From NCBI GenBank assembly GCA_005954745.1, contig CP040678.1, forward strand, positions 124,001 to 188,000: 64,000 nt of DNA. The letters are read 5' to 3'. Positions 54,842-63,695 of the stretch are shown here, one piece after another. The stretch comes from Halostella pelagica. Lineage in GTDB: Archaea; Halobacteriota; Halobacteria; Halobacteriales; Natronoarchaeaceae. The position numbers and the translations under genes were made by a program. Position 1 is the stretch's first letter. Each line of letters opens with the position of its first letter. The notes under the pieces were generated by a model. That model had not been told where the DNA came from. It saw only the letters and a program-made list of their open reading frames with translations, and did no database searches.

Positions 54842-55750
54842 TCATGGCCCTCTCGTCTCGCTTATTAGGTCGGCGATCGCACGGCGTTTGAGCATGATGA
54901 ACCCGGCGAAAACGACGATAAACCCGACGACAGTCACGGGCGTGATCGACTCCCCGAGAACCACGACGCCGACGACAGTCGCAACGACCGGCACCAGATA
55001 GGTGACCAGCGACGTTTCGAGTGCACCCCGTACTTCCAGAAGCGTGAAGTAGATGAAGAAGGCGATAGCGGTGGCGAAGATCCCCAGATACACGACAGCG
55101 ACCCCCGCCGGCACCGTAGTCGGGAGTGTGAACGACTCGCCGATGCCGGAACTGACGGCGTGAAGGATGACTCCGCCGATGAGCATCGACCACCCCGCGA
55201 GCGTTATCTTGTCGAGCGTCGGCCGCAAGCGCTGTATCAGAACGCCCCCCAGAGCGACGCCTGCGACCTGCAGCAGGATCATGAAGCGACCGACGACGTT
55301 CGCTCCGAGCAAGTTTGCGGGGTCCGGGCGGACGATAAGGCCGACGCCGGCGAAACCGAGGAGGATCCCAACGGCGTCCCGCGCCGAGATCTCCTCCTCC
55401 GGTAGAAGACCCAGCGCCCACAGCGACGTTACGATGGGAACGAGACTCTGCATGATAGCCGCCACCCCGCTGGGGACGGTCTGTTGCCCGATGAACAGAA
55501 ACGCGTTCGCGGCGATGAGAAAGACTCCGCCGACGACGACGGCCTTGACGTTCTGACGGGTTGTCGGCCGCCACGTGATGTCTGCGACGAGCGCGTAGCC
55601 GAGCAGGAGGACGGCGGCGATGTCGTATCGGAAAGCCGCAAAGAGCACCGGCTCGAGCGATTCGAGGCCGACGGCGATCGCGAGAAACGAGAGCCCCCAC
55701 AGGACAGCGAGGGATCCGAACAGTCCGACAGTGGCGAAACGGTAGTTCAC
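54842..55750 (-). CDS. EamA/DMT family transporter
   Basis: Integral membrane exporter of metabolites, 302 residues with ten transmembrane segments in two EamA repeats: ATVGLFGSLAVLWGLSFLAIAVGLESLEPVLFAAFRYD and VSSGIGESFTLPTTVPAGVAVVYLGIFATAIAFFIYFTLLEV. VPSGVAAIMQSLVPIVTSLWALGLLPEEEISARDAVGILLGFAGVGLIV is the typical first-repeat end. Substrate unknown. The ATG gives the right N-terminal helix. Confidence 0.92.
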   Translation of the reverse strand: MNYRFATVGLFGSLAVLWGLSFLAIAVGLESLEPVLFAAFRYDIAAVLLLGYALVADITWRPTTRQNVKAVVVGGVFLIAANAFLFIGQQTVPSGVAAIMQSLVPIVTSLWALGLLPEEEISARDAVGILLGFAGVGLIVRPDPANLLGANVVGRFMILLQVAGVALGGVLIQRLRPTLDKITLAGWSMLIGGVILHAVSSGIGESFTLPTTVPAGVAVVYLGIFATAIAFFIYFTLLEVRGALETSLVTYLVPVVATVVGVVVLGESITPVTVVGFIVVFAGFIMLKRRAIADLISETRGP

Positions 55751-55875
55751 GGATCGACAACGGAGTGCCGGACAATTACCGATCCCGGTTCCGGCCGGTG
55801 CGTCCGGATTCTCTCCGCGGCGCGGTCCCAGACGTTCGACCGTCGGGGCGCGAAGCGTTTCCGTACTCGATCGCT

Positions 55876-57168
55876 TTACTGCCTGCAGACGTCCCCGATT
55901 TCGGGCGCAACCGCATCGAACCCGTCGGCGGCGAGTTCGTCCGCGAAGGGTTCACACCTGTCGCCGTGGTTTACGAGGATCCGAGCGTCCCGGTATGAGA
56001 CGAGGAAATCCAGCAGCCCGGTACGGTCGGCGTGTGCCGAGAAGTCGTACGACTCGACCTGCGCGCTGACCGGCATCACGCGGCCGTCTATCTCGGCGCG
56101 GCCGGAGTCGAGCAGGTTCCGTCCGGGCGTCCCCTCGACCTGGTAGCCGGTGAGCGCTATCTTGTTCACCGGCAGGTTCCGTATCTCCGGGATGTACGTC
56201 ATGGCGGGCCCCCCTGAGAGCATCCCGCTCGTCGTGACGACGACGGTGTTTTTGTCAGCGATCCGCTTTCGTTGACCGTCCCGGCCCGTGACGAACCGGG
56301 CGTTGGACTGGGCGCGTTGCAGAGTCTCACCGTCGCGGACGAACTCCGGATACTGCGCCAGCATCTGCGTGACTCCCTTGCCCATCCCGTCGACGTAGCA
56401 GTCGATATCGTGCGCGTCACAGACCATGAGCATCTCCTGCGTGCGCCCGATGGCGAAGGCCGGGACGACGACGGTGCCGCCTTCCCACAGCGTCGTCCGG
56501 ACGCTCTCGGCGAACGCCGATTCGATGCGGTCGCGCGCTTCGTGGGTAACGTCCGAGTACGTGCTCTCGCAGACGACCACGTCGGCGTCCGGCCGCGCAG
56601 TCGATTCGGAGACAAGTCGCTGTCCGCGGATCGGTTCGCCCCGCCGGTCAGTTCGGTCCAGAGTGTCGCCGTCGCTTTCCGGGCCACCGGCGTGGAAATC
56701 CCCGGTGTACAGCAGTCGCGTGTCGCCGTCATCGACGAGTACGTGCGCGCTGCCGGGAATGTGGCCAGCGTTGTAGAACGTTATCTCGTGGTCGGCGGCC
56801 TCGAACGTGTCCGCGTAGCCGTGCGTTTCCGAGACCTGCGTGACGCGTTTGACTTCGGTTTCGGTGAAGGGGCATCTGTACGACCCACCGTGTAGCTTGA
56901 GCGTGTCGCGGGCGAGCGTAAGCGCCAGTTCCCGCGTCGGTGGCGTCCAGTGGATCGGCGGCCGTCGGTCCCCGGAGAGCAGCGAGGGGATCGCCCCGAC
57001 GTGGTCGAGGTGGCCGTGGCTGACGACGACGGCCTCGGGGTCGACCGAGTCAACCGGGAACTGCGGCGGGGTCCCCGTCTTCATCCCGTAATCGAGGAGA
57101 AGACGGTCGTTGACGAGGATGGCGCTCCGGCCGACCTCGCGAGCGCCGCCGAGAAACCGGATGTCCAT
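55876..57168 (-). CDS. Beta-CASP metallo-beta-lactamase-fold ribonuclease (aCPSF2/RNase J-like)
   Basis: 430 residues, cytosolic RNA processing or decay enzyme. Zinc-binding motif SHGHLDHVG (HxHxDH), HIPGSAHVLVDDGDTRLLYTGDFH (motifs 3-4), beta-CASP motif A VVCESTY, motif B region (AIGRTQEMLMVCDAHDIDCYVDGMGKGVTQML), motif C YSFSAHADR and VNHGD at the C-terminus. There are no N-terminal KH domains, so it is of the short archaeal class (aCPSF2-like) rather than aCPSF1. Its role as exo- or endonuclease is not decided by sequence. Upstream lies a long divergent gap; downstream the EamA gene on the same strand. Confidence 0.92.
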   Translation of the reverse strand: MDIRFLGGAREVGRSAILVNDRLLLDYGMKTGTPPQFPVDSVDPEAVVVSHGHLDHVGAIPSLLSGDRRPPIHWTPPTRELALTLARDTLKLHGGSYRCPFTETEVKRVTQVSETHGYADTFEAADHEITFYNAGHIPGSAHVLVDDGDTRLLYTGDFHAGGPESDGDTLDRTDRRGEPIRGQRLVSESTARPDADVVVCESTYSDVTHEARDRIESAFAESVRTTLWEGGTVVVPAFAIGRTQEMLMVCDAHDIDCYVDGMGKGVTQMLAQYPEFVRDGETLQRAQSNARFVTGRDGQRKRIADKNTVVVTTSGMLSGGPAMTYIPEIRNLPVNKIALTGYQVEGTPGRNLLDSGRAEIDGRVMPVSAQVESYDFSAHADRTGLLDFLVSYRDARILVNHGDRCEPFADELAADGFDAVAPEIGDVCRQ

Positions 57169-57332
57169 TGCCGAGAGATAGCCGCTCGGGGCGTTTGGGT
57201 TCGTCGGTTCCCCCGGACGGATCCGGATCGGTGGTCTGGTCCGGCTTTCTGTTCGAAGCGGTAGCCGTGCCGCTCACGCGGCGTCGATGCGGCCTCGTCT
57301 AGTCTGGGAACCGGGCGCTCCCCGGACCGGTA

Positions 57333-57992
57333 TCAGGCGCTACAAACCCTGTGAAGGTCGTCTAGGGAGTCGATGTCCCAGGTCGGATATACGTTGAAGT
57401 CCCAGTCTCGGCGGTGGGGCCGACGGATGAACGCCGAGTCGATGCCGGCGTTCTCGGCGGCTTTGATGTCGGACTCGTTGTCACCGACGAACAGCGCGGA
57501 CTCGGCGTCGAGGTCGGCGAGCGCGCGTTCGAGATAGTGGGGGTCGGGCTTCCGGAGGTCGAGGCTCTCGACGGTCGGCTCGCGGCCGTAGGCGGTGCCG
57601 AAGTGGTCCGAGATGTCGAAGTGGTCCAGAAGGAAATCGACCGTCTCCTGCTGGTTGGAGCTGACGATCCCCTTTGCGGTGTCGAGGTCGGCCAGCGTGT
57701 CGATGTCCCCGTAGGGCGTTTTCCGCCCAGCGCGGGCCTCTTCCTGCTGGGCACGGGACAGCGTGCGGTCGCGAGCGCGCCAGAACGTCTCCGGGTCGAG
57801 GCCGTACAGGTCGCAAATATCGCCGACTTGGGCGGGGGTCGCGCCGATAGTCATATCCTCTACGTGGTCCGGGTCCAGATCGGTAACATCGAACTGCGCG
57901 AACGTCTCCTGCGTGGCTTCACGAAGGACGTCGAAGCTCGTTCGACCGACGAGGACACCGTCGTTGTCGAAGATGACGGTATCGTAAGTCAT
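57333..57992 (-). CDS. HAD family hydrolase
   Basis: 219 residues. Motif I VIFDNDGVLVGR (Asp nucleophile; the usual Asp-x-Asp second Asp is present as DND), motif II GIVSSNQQETVDF, motif III RKPDPHYLERAL (Lys) and motif IV ALFVGDNESDIKAAENAG. Cap domain between residues 18 and 100. Substrate unknown; candidate phosphoglycolate-type phosphatase. Convergent with nothing; lies between the nuclease and ahcY genes on the same strand. Confidence 0.9.
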   Translation of the reverse strand: MTYDTVIFDNDGVLVGRTSFDVLREATQETFAQFDVTDLDPDHVEDMTIGATPAQVGDICDLYGLDPETFWRARDRTLSRAQQEEARAGRKTPYGDIDTLADLDTAKGIVSSNQQETVDFLLDHFDISDHFGTAYGREPTVESLDLRKPDPHYLERALADLDAESALFVGDNESDIKAAENAGIDSAFIRRPHRRDWDFNVYPTWDIDSLDDLHRVCSA

Positions 57993-58099
57993 ATTATGTA
58001 ATGTGCCGCCGCCGGTATAAGGGTTTCAGTCACCTGGCCGCAGGTCCGCAGGGATGGGTTCACCGGGACGGACGAGACGAATTGGCTCGGAGCAGCGCC

Positions 58100-59347
58100 T
58101 CAGAACGCGCTGTCGGAGTGTTCCCAGTCCTCGTAGTATTCGCGCTGGCGTTCGGTGAGGTCGTCGACCGCAACGTCCAGCGTGTCGAGTTTCCGGTAGG
58201 CTACCTCGCGGTCGAGGCGGTCTGGGATGGCGTACAGGCCCGGCGCGAGTTCCTCGCCACTCCCCCCCGCGAGCATGTCGCGGGCCGCCTCGAACATCAT
58301 CGCGAACGTCGTGTCCATCACCTCGGCGGGGTGGCCGTTACTGTGTGGACCGGTGAGGTTCACCAGACGCCCCTCCGCAAGCAGGTTGATCCGCCGCCCG
58401 TCGTCGAGGTGATACCGGGTGACGCCGTCGCGGGGTTCGGTCACGCGTTCGGCGGCGTCTTCGAGGTCTGCGATGCCTATCTCCACGTCGAAGTGGCCCG
58501 CGTTCGCGAGGATCACTCCGTCCTGTAGCTCGTCGAGATGCTCCTCGCGAACGACGTCGCGGTTGCCGGTGGAGGTGATGACGTAGTCGGCCTCGCTCGC
58601 GGCCGCTTCCATCGTCTCGATGCGGTGGCCGTCCATGTGCGCCTCTAGCGCCTTCCGCGGGTCGACCTCGGTGACTATCGTCTGTGCCCCCATGCCGCGG
58701 GCCTTGCGAGCGATCCCGCGTCCGCAGTAGCCGTAGCCGCCGACGACGACGGTCTTGCCCGAGAGCATCGTGTTGGTGGTGATCATCACGTTCGACAGCG
58801 AGGACTCGCCGGTGCCGTGGACGTTGTCGAAGAAGTGCTTCATCGGCGTGTCGTTGACGCCGTACACCGGGAATTCGAGCACGTCGTCGGCTTCCATCGC
58901 TTCGAGACGGGTGATCCCGGCGGTCGTCTGTTCGCCGCCGCCGACCACGTGACGGGCGATTTCGGGGTGGTCCGCGTGGACCTTCGCGATCAGTTCGCAC
59001 CCGTCGTCGAGGATGAAGTCCGGTTCCCGTTCGAGCAGGTCGTGCTGGCCCGCCTCCCACGCCTCCTCGCTCATCCCGGCCTCGACGAACGTTTCGATGC
59101 CGGGTTGGTCGCGGAGGGCATCGACTACCTCGGCCTTCGTACTGTGCGGTTCGCTTCCCGTGACGAGGACGTCCGCTCCCGCCTCGTTCAGCGTCTCGAC
59201 CAGTACACCGGTCTTCTGTTCGAGGTGCGACGCCAGCGCGACCGTGTAGTCGGAAAGCGGTTCGTCATCGCCGTACTCCTCGGCGAGCGAGCGAAGGATC
59301 GGTGTGTAGTCTCGCGTCCAGGCGAGCGGGTCGGTTTCGTCGGACAT
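58100..59347 (-). CDS. ahcY: Adenosylhomocysteinase
   Basis: Splits S-adenosylhomocysteine into adenosine and homocysteine, relieving product inhibition of methyltransferases. 415 residues. Blocks: LVTGSEPHSTKAEV, EPDFILDDGCELIAKVHADHPEI, GGGEQTTAGITRLEAME, NVMITTNTMLSGKTVVVGGYGYCGRGIARKARGMGAQTIVTEVDPRKALEAHMDG (NAD-binding GxGxxGxG) and TSTGNRDVV, with VNLTGPHSNGHPAEVMDTTFA at the end. Full-length haloarchaeal type. Two SAM-dependent methyltransferases elsewhere in the window are potential sources of its substrate. Confidence 0.97.
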   Translation of the reverse strand: MSDETDPLAWTRDYTPILRSLAEEYGDDEPLSDYTVALASHLEQKTGVLVETLNEAGADVLVTGSEPHSTKAEVVDALRDQPGIETFVEAGMSEEAWEAGQHDLLEREPDFILDDGCELIAKVHADHPEIARHVVGGGEQTTAGITRLEAMEADDVLEFPVYGVNDTPMKHFFDNVHGTGESSLSNVMITTNTMLSGKTVVVGGYGYCGRGIARKARGMGAQTIVTEVDPRKALEAHMDGHRIETMEAAASEADYVITSTGNRDVVREEHLDELQDGVILANAGHFDVEIGIADLEDAAERVTEPRDGVTRYHLDDGRRINLLAEGRLVNLTGPHSNGHPAEVMDTTFAMMFEAARDMLAGGSGEELAPGLYAIPDRLDREVAYRKLDTLDVAVDDLTERQREYYEDWEHSDSAF

Positions 59348-59422
59348 AGTGGGGTTCTCTACCGTGCATCCCCATAAACCCCGCCAAGGACCGTCTAATT
59401 TGCCCGTTTGACGGTTCGGGGA

Positions 59423-60208
59423 TCAGACTGTCCCGTACCCCTGTAGACGGAGGTATATCGACCCGACGACGAGCGCGAGGCCGAACGCGGCGACCGCCCA
59501 GTCGGTCGGGCCGAACGGCTGCCGGTCGTAGAAGGTCCGGTCGCCCCGCGTGTCGAACCCGCGGGCCTCCAGCGCCATCGCCTGCGTCTGGACGTTACGG
59601 ATCGCGGTCATGAACACCGGTATCAGGAGCGGGATGTAGCTCCGGAGCGTCTCGACGGGGTTGCCGCCGCCGACCTCGTGACCTCTCGCGGCCTGGGCCT
59701 GCCGGACGGTGTTCGCCGACCCCAGAAACGTCGGGAACAGACGCAGTGCGGTGCCGACGGCGAAACAGAACGCGTACGGGAATCCGAGCGACCGCATCCC
59801 GGCGACTATCTCCTCGTTGGAGGTGGTCGTCACGAACAGTAGCCCGCCGACGATGAACGCCGCTATCCGCTCGGAGCGGCCGAGCGCGAACAGCAGTTCC
59901 CGCTCGGTGAGCGTTCCGAGTGGGGTCTCTAGCAGCACTGGACCGCCGGACTCGGCGAACGCCGGCCAGACCGCGAAACCGACCAGAAACAGCGCCGCGA
60001 CGATAAACGATAGGCGCTTGAAGTTCGCCCACCCGCCGACCAGCAGTAGCGTGGCGAACGTCGCCGCCAGCGGGACGAACACCCACAGCGGGTCGCCGAA
60101 GACGTACACCGTCACGAACACCCCTACGAGCAGCGCCAACTTCGACCGAGCGTTCAGCCGGTGGAGGAACGTGTCCCGGTCCACGTACAGGGAGGGAGAG
60201 GAACTCAT
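59423..60208 (-). CDS. ecfT: ECF transporter transmembrane subunit (EcfT)
   Basis: Membrane coupling subunit of a vitamin or ion importer of the energy-coupling factor type. 261 residues, about five transmembrane helices. NARSKLALLVGVFVTVYVFGDPL is the typical N-terminus; the two Ala-Arg-Gly-type coupling motifs, AARGHEVG and EARGFDTRG, are the helices that contact the ATPases. Its ATG overlaps the end of the ATPase gene by four bases, so it is part of the S-A-T operon. Confidence 0.93.
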   Translation of the reverse strand: MSSSPSLYVDRDTFLHRLNARSKLALLVGVFVTVYVFGDPLWVFVPLAATFATLLLVGGWANFKRLSFIVAALFLVGFAVWPAFAESGGPVLLETPLGTLTERELLFALGRSERIAAFIVGGLLFVTTTSNEEIVAGMRSLGFPYAFCFAVGTALRLFPTFLGSANTVRQAQAARGHEVGGGNPVETLRSYIPLLIPVFMTAIRNVQTQAMALEARGFDTRGDRTFYDRQPFGPTDWAVAAFGLALVVGSIYLRLQGYGTV

Positions 60209-62184
60209 TCGTTCTCACCTCCGCTCGTCTGTCCGGTGTCGGACCCGCCGTCAGTCCGGCCGCCGCCACCGTAATCGGGGTCATTGCGCACTCCCGCCTC
60301 CTCCCCGCCGGCCTCCGCGTTTACGGACGAGGCGTCGGACCCCCCGAGCCCCTGAACGACCTCCGCGACCGAAAGCGCGGGGAGCGCGTCCTCTTGACCG
60401 GACACGCCGGCGAGCCGATTCGAGAGATCAACCGGCTGGGGCTGTTGGAGTTCCCACTGCTCTAAGGCCGACTCGTCAGCGAACAGCTCCCGCGTGGGTC
60501 GGTCGGCGACTTTCCGCCCGTCTGCCATCACGACGGTCCGCGGGGCGTACCGTGCGACCGTGCGCATGCTGTGCGTGACCATCACGACGGTCAGGCCCTC
60601 CTCGCGGTTGAGACGAGCGACGAGGTCCATGAACTGGTCGCGTTGGGTCGCGTCGAGGCCGGTCGTCGGCTCGTCGAAGACGATCACGTCGGGGTCGGTC
60701 GCGAGGATCGACGCGAGCGCGACCCGCTGTCGCTGTCCCTTCGAGAGGTTGAACGGGTCCGCCTCCTCCAGCCCGTCGAGTTCGACGGTTTCGACGGCCT
60801 CGCTCACGGCGCGTTCGAGCGCATCGCCCTCCATCCCGAAGTTCTCGGGACCGAAGGAGACCTCCTCGCGGATGGTGTCGGCGAAGATCTGGTGGTCCGG
60901 GTTCTGGAACACGTATCCGACCGACCGACCCACCTCCCCCATCGAGAGTTCGGAAACGTCCTGTCCTCGCCAGCGCGCGCTACCCGCGTCGGGTTCGAGC
61001 AGTCCGTTCAGCTGTTTGGCGAGCGTCGTCTTGCCGCTCCCGTTGTGCCCGACGATGGCGACGACTTCGCCCTCGCGGACGGTGAGGTCGACGTCGTCGA
61101 CCGCTCGCACCGACTCCCGGTCCGTCTCGTACTCGTAGACGATGCCGTCGAGTTCGAAGAGGGGGTCGCCGGGGTTCTCGCCGGTTCCTGCGGGGGTCCC
61201 CGGGAGCGTCTCCCCGCGGTGTGCGGGGGGCGTCCACGCGAGGTCGCTGTCCTCGACCGCCGTAACGGCCTCCGCCGGCGTAAGCGGGAGTTCCTCGCGA
61301 GACCAGCCGATGCGGTCGAACACGTCCACCACCGGCGGGACCGCTACGCGGGCGTTCCGGAGGGCCTCGACGTCAGTGAACACCTCTCGGGCTGGTCCCT
61401 GTCGGTACACCTGCCCCGCGCGCAACAGGACGGCGTGGTCTGCGAGCAGCGCTTCCTCGATATCGTGCGTGACCATCACGATCGTCTCGGGCCCCCGCCA
61501 GTCCTCCGGCGCGCTCGCCTCGTCGCTGTCGGCCAGCGAGCGGATCACTTCCAGCGTGTCGTGGCTCCCCGCGGGGTCGAGGTCGCTGGTCGGCTCGTCG
61601 AGGACGAGCAGTTCGGGGTGGTTCGCGACCACGCCAGCGAACACGAGGCGCTGCTTCTGGCCGCCAGACAGCGCTTCGGGTGGCCGTCGCCGGTCGAGGT
61701 CGCCGAGGCCGACGACTTCCAGCGCGTGGTCTATCCGGGGGTCGATGTCGGCCGGCGGGACCGCCAGGTTCTCCGGGCCGAACGCGACCTCGCTCGTCAC
61801 ACTGGTCCCGAACAGTTGGGCCTCGTAGTCCTGGAGAACCATCCCCACGACTTCGGCCATCTCCGGGACGCGAGCGTCGGTGGCGTCCCGTCCGAGTACG
61901 TCGACGTTCCCGTCGAACGACCCGGTGAGAAAGCTGGGAATGATCGAGTTGAACGTCCGCAGCAGCGTCGATTTACCGCCGCCGCTCGCTCCCATCATAA
62001 CGGTGAACGACCCGGCGGGGACGCCGAGGTCGATCCCGCGGAGGACCGGGCCGCCGCGTTCGTCCGGGTCGTAGTCAGCATCGTCGGCGAAACTGTCGGC
62101 CGGCGGGAGATCCGAACCCCGTTCGTAGGCGAATACGACCTCTTCGAGGGTCGCTGCATCCCCGCTGGCCGGGTCGTTGTCCAT
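60205..62184 (-). CDS. Fused two-domain ECF transporter ATPase
   Basis: EcfA1 and EcfA2 joined in one polypeptide of 659 residues. First ATPase domain: Walker A GASGGGKSTLLRT, signature LSGGQKQRLVFAG, Walker B LLVLDEPTSDLD, switch His in VTHDIEEALL. Second domain (from about residue 345): Walker A GHNGSGKTTLAKQL, signature LSKGQRQRVALAS, Walker B VIVFDEPTTGLD, switch His in VTHSMRTVARY. The last 80 residues are an unstructured Gly/Ser/Glu tail. The acidic insert after DADYDPDERG near residue 40 separates the first strand of the N-terminal domain. Cytoplasmic, couples ATP to EcfT and the S subunit. Confidence 0.93.
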   Translation of the reverse strand: MDNDPASGDAATLEEVVFAYERGSDLPPADSFADDADYDPDERGGPVLRGIDLGVPAGSFTVMMGASGGGKSTLLRTFNSIIPSFLTGSFDGNVDVLGRDATDARVPEMAEVVGMVLQDYEAQLFGTSVTSEVAFGPENLAVPPADIDPRIDHALEVVGLGDLDRRRPPEALSGGQKQRLVFAGVVANHPELLVLDEPTSDLDPAGSHDTLEVIRSLADSDEASAPEDWRGPETIVMVTHDIEEALLADHAVLLRAGQVYRQGPAREVFTDVEALRNARVAVPPVVDVFDRIGWSREELPLTPAEAVTAVEDSDLAWTPPAHRGETLPGTPAGTGENPGDPLFELDGIVYEYETDRESVRAVDDVDLTVREGEVVAIVGHNGSGKTTLAKQLNGLLEPDAGSARWRGQDVSELSMGEVGRSVGYVFQNPDHQIFADTIREEVSFGPENFGMEGDALERAVSEAVETVELDGLEEADPFNLSKGQRQRVALASILATDPDVIVFDEPTTGLDATQRDQFMDLVARLNREEGLTVVMVTHSMRTVARYAPRTVVMADGRKVADRPTRELFADESALEQWELQQPQPVDLSNRLAGVSGQEDALPALSVAEVVQGLGGSDASSVNAEAGGEEAGVRNDPDYGGGGRTDGGSDTGQTSGGENE

Positions 62185-62231
62185 CGTATTCTCGTCAAGT
62201 CCCGCCCGGGACTAAAAACTGAGCGATTCGG

Positions 62232-63077
62232 CTAATCGAGCAGCTTCGACAGCCGCTCGCCTGAGATCACTGTCAGACCGAGCACGGCCAGGAAGCTGAT
62301 AGCGCCGATGGCGATCTGGACCGTCGAACCGCCGGCACCGAACTGTTCGCCCTGAGACGCCCCGAACGGTACGTCCTGGATGCCCAGCGAGACGGCGATC
62401 CCGACGGCGGCCCAGACGACCGAGACGACGGCGAGACCGAACGCGGCGGTTTGGGCCCGCGAGGCCGAGGCGTCGGGCAGATCCTCGTCGCGCAGCAGGT
62501 CGGGGTAGAGAAGCCCCATGTCCTTGATTCGCGGGTACGTCAGGTAGAGAAGCGGCGGTCCGAGGACCACCGACGCGATCACGTTGTTCAGCAGGATGAT
62601 CGTGCCGAGCACCGAGAAGGGAAACAGTCCGAGTACCTCGAGCCCCCAGGCGATGATCGACGCACACAGCGCCGAACCGACGACGACGACGATAATGTAT
62701 TCGAGGAGCTGTCTGCCGGCGTTTTCACGGAAGTTGGGCTCGACACCGCTCGAAAGCGCACCGAGGTTGCCCCACAGCTTGTACCCGATCAACCCGAAGA
62801 AGAAGTTCCCGATAAACCCGAACAGGCTTCCCGGGCCGAAGGTACCGGCGAAGACGTCGTTGATCAGGTTCCCGATACCGGACCCCCAGGCCGCTGCCGG
62901 ACCGAACAGTATGCCAAATATCACGGGGATGACGTTCCCCGGACGAACAGCGGTGATTCCCGGAATTATCACGAGACCGGCAAAGGGTATCAGTAGCGCG
63001 GCGTACACAGCGGCGACGACGGCTACCAGCATTATCATTCGTGTATCCCGCCACATCGTGACCAGTTCTTTCATCAT
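62232..63077 (-). CDS. ECF transporter substrate-binding subunit (S component)
   Basis: 281 residues, about six transmembrane helices (IMLVAVVAAVYAALLIPF, VIPVIFGILFGPAAAWGSGIG, FGFIGNFFFGLIGYKLW, LLEYIIVVVVGSALCASIIAW, VLGTIILLNNVIASVVLGPPLLY, LAVVSVVWAAVGIAVSL). Operon position with A-A and T and the N-terminal pattern ITAVRPGNVIPV indicate an S component. The vitamin or metal is not recognisable. I choose the ATG at 63077: a TATA-like TTTTAAGTA centred near 63102 is 25 bases upstream, so the mRNA is probably leaderless, which makes a 5' riboswitch unlikely. Confidence 0.85.
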   Translation of the reverse strand: MMKELVTMWRDTRMIMLVAVVAAVYAALLIPFAGLVIIPGITAVRPGNVIPVIFGILFGPAAAWGSGIGNLINDVFAGTFGPGSLFGFIGNFFFGLIGYKLWGNLGALSSGVEPNFRENAGRQLLEYIIVVVVGSALCASIIAWGLEVLGLFPFSVLGTIILLNNVIASVVLGPPLLYLTYPRIKDMGLLYPDLLRDEDLPDASASRAQTAAFGLAVVSVVWAAVGIAVSLGIQDVPFGASQGEQFGAGGSTVQIAIGAISFLAVLGLTVISGERLSKLLD

Positions 63078-63232
63078 CGAAAACACTTCTCAACAGATAC
63101 TTAAAACTGATCGAAACTTGTCAAAGATCGGACTAGGGTGTGCCACACCGATGGTCTGACTCGATCCTCCGCGAGCGAGGTGGTGACGAACAGTTCTCGG
63201 TGTCGAACGCCGATCCCACCGACCCGATCCTA

Positions 63233-63523
63233 TCAGGCGTTCGGCGCGTCGTCTTCGTTCCAGCGCGTCACGACGAACTGCTCGTAGCCGCCGTAGGCCG
63301 CCTCCAGCGCACCCATCCACCAGTTCCACCGTTCGGCCGGCGTCCCCTCTCGGCAGTCTGCGAGGTTTTCGACGATGATCTCCGGGGTCAACTCGTCGCC
63401 GCGGTCTGCCTCGAACTGCTCGGAGTCCGTCAGGTCCGTGGCGGCGCGGGCGACGGCGCGGCGCTCCGCCGGCGTGCCGCCGAACGCCTGGCGCAAGTGG
63501 AGCATCAGGACCTCGCGTTCCAT
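63233..63523 (-). CDS. 96-aa conserved haloarchaeal protein, unknown function
   Basis: MEREVLMLHLRQAFGGTPAERRAVARAAT, then RGDELTPEIIVENLADCREG and PAERWNWWMGALEAAYGGYEQFVVTRWNED. The aromatic WNWW and YGGYEQF cluster is distinctive. A longer frame upstream to 63784 is Arg/Ser-rich and not coding. A CTCTTAAAGG box at about 63548-63557, roughly 29 bases upstream of the ATG, supports a leaderless start. Convergent neighbour none; upstream of the divergent rps6e gene. Confidence 0.75.
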   Translation of the reverse strand: MEREVLMLHLRQAFGGTPAERRAVARAATDLTDSEQFEADRGDELTPEIIVENLADCREGTPAERWNWWMGALEAAYGGYEQFVVTRWNEDDAPNA

Positions 63524-63695
63524 ATCTGGTACATTGTCGGCTGTATCTCCTTTAAGAGTTCGACGCTCCCGGCTGTGTCGACTCCGCACGCGAGTCCGAC
63601 CGCCAGCCCAGTCTCGGTCCGGCGGGTGATCGCGGCTCTCGCTCGGGACGGAACGTTTCGATGTCCTTTTGGGCCGCGACCGACTGGTTCGACGC

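Noticed and set aside
62185-63232. Riboswitch upstream of the ECF S-component gene
   Set aside because: I looked for a cobalamin, TPP or other aptamer-like structure but saw none, and the promoter spacing suggests the mRNA starts at the ATG.
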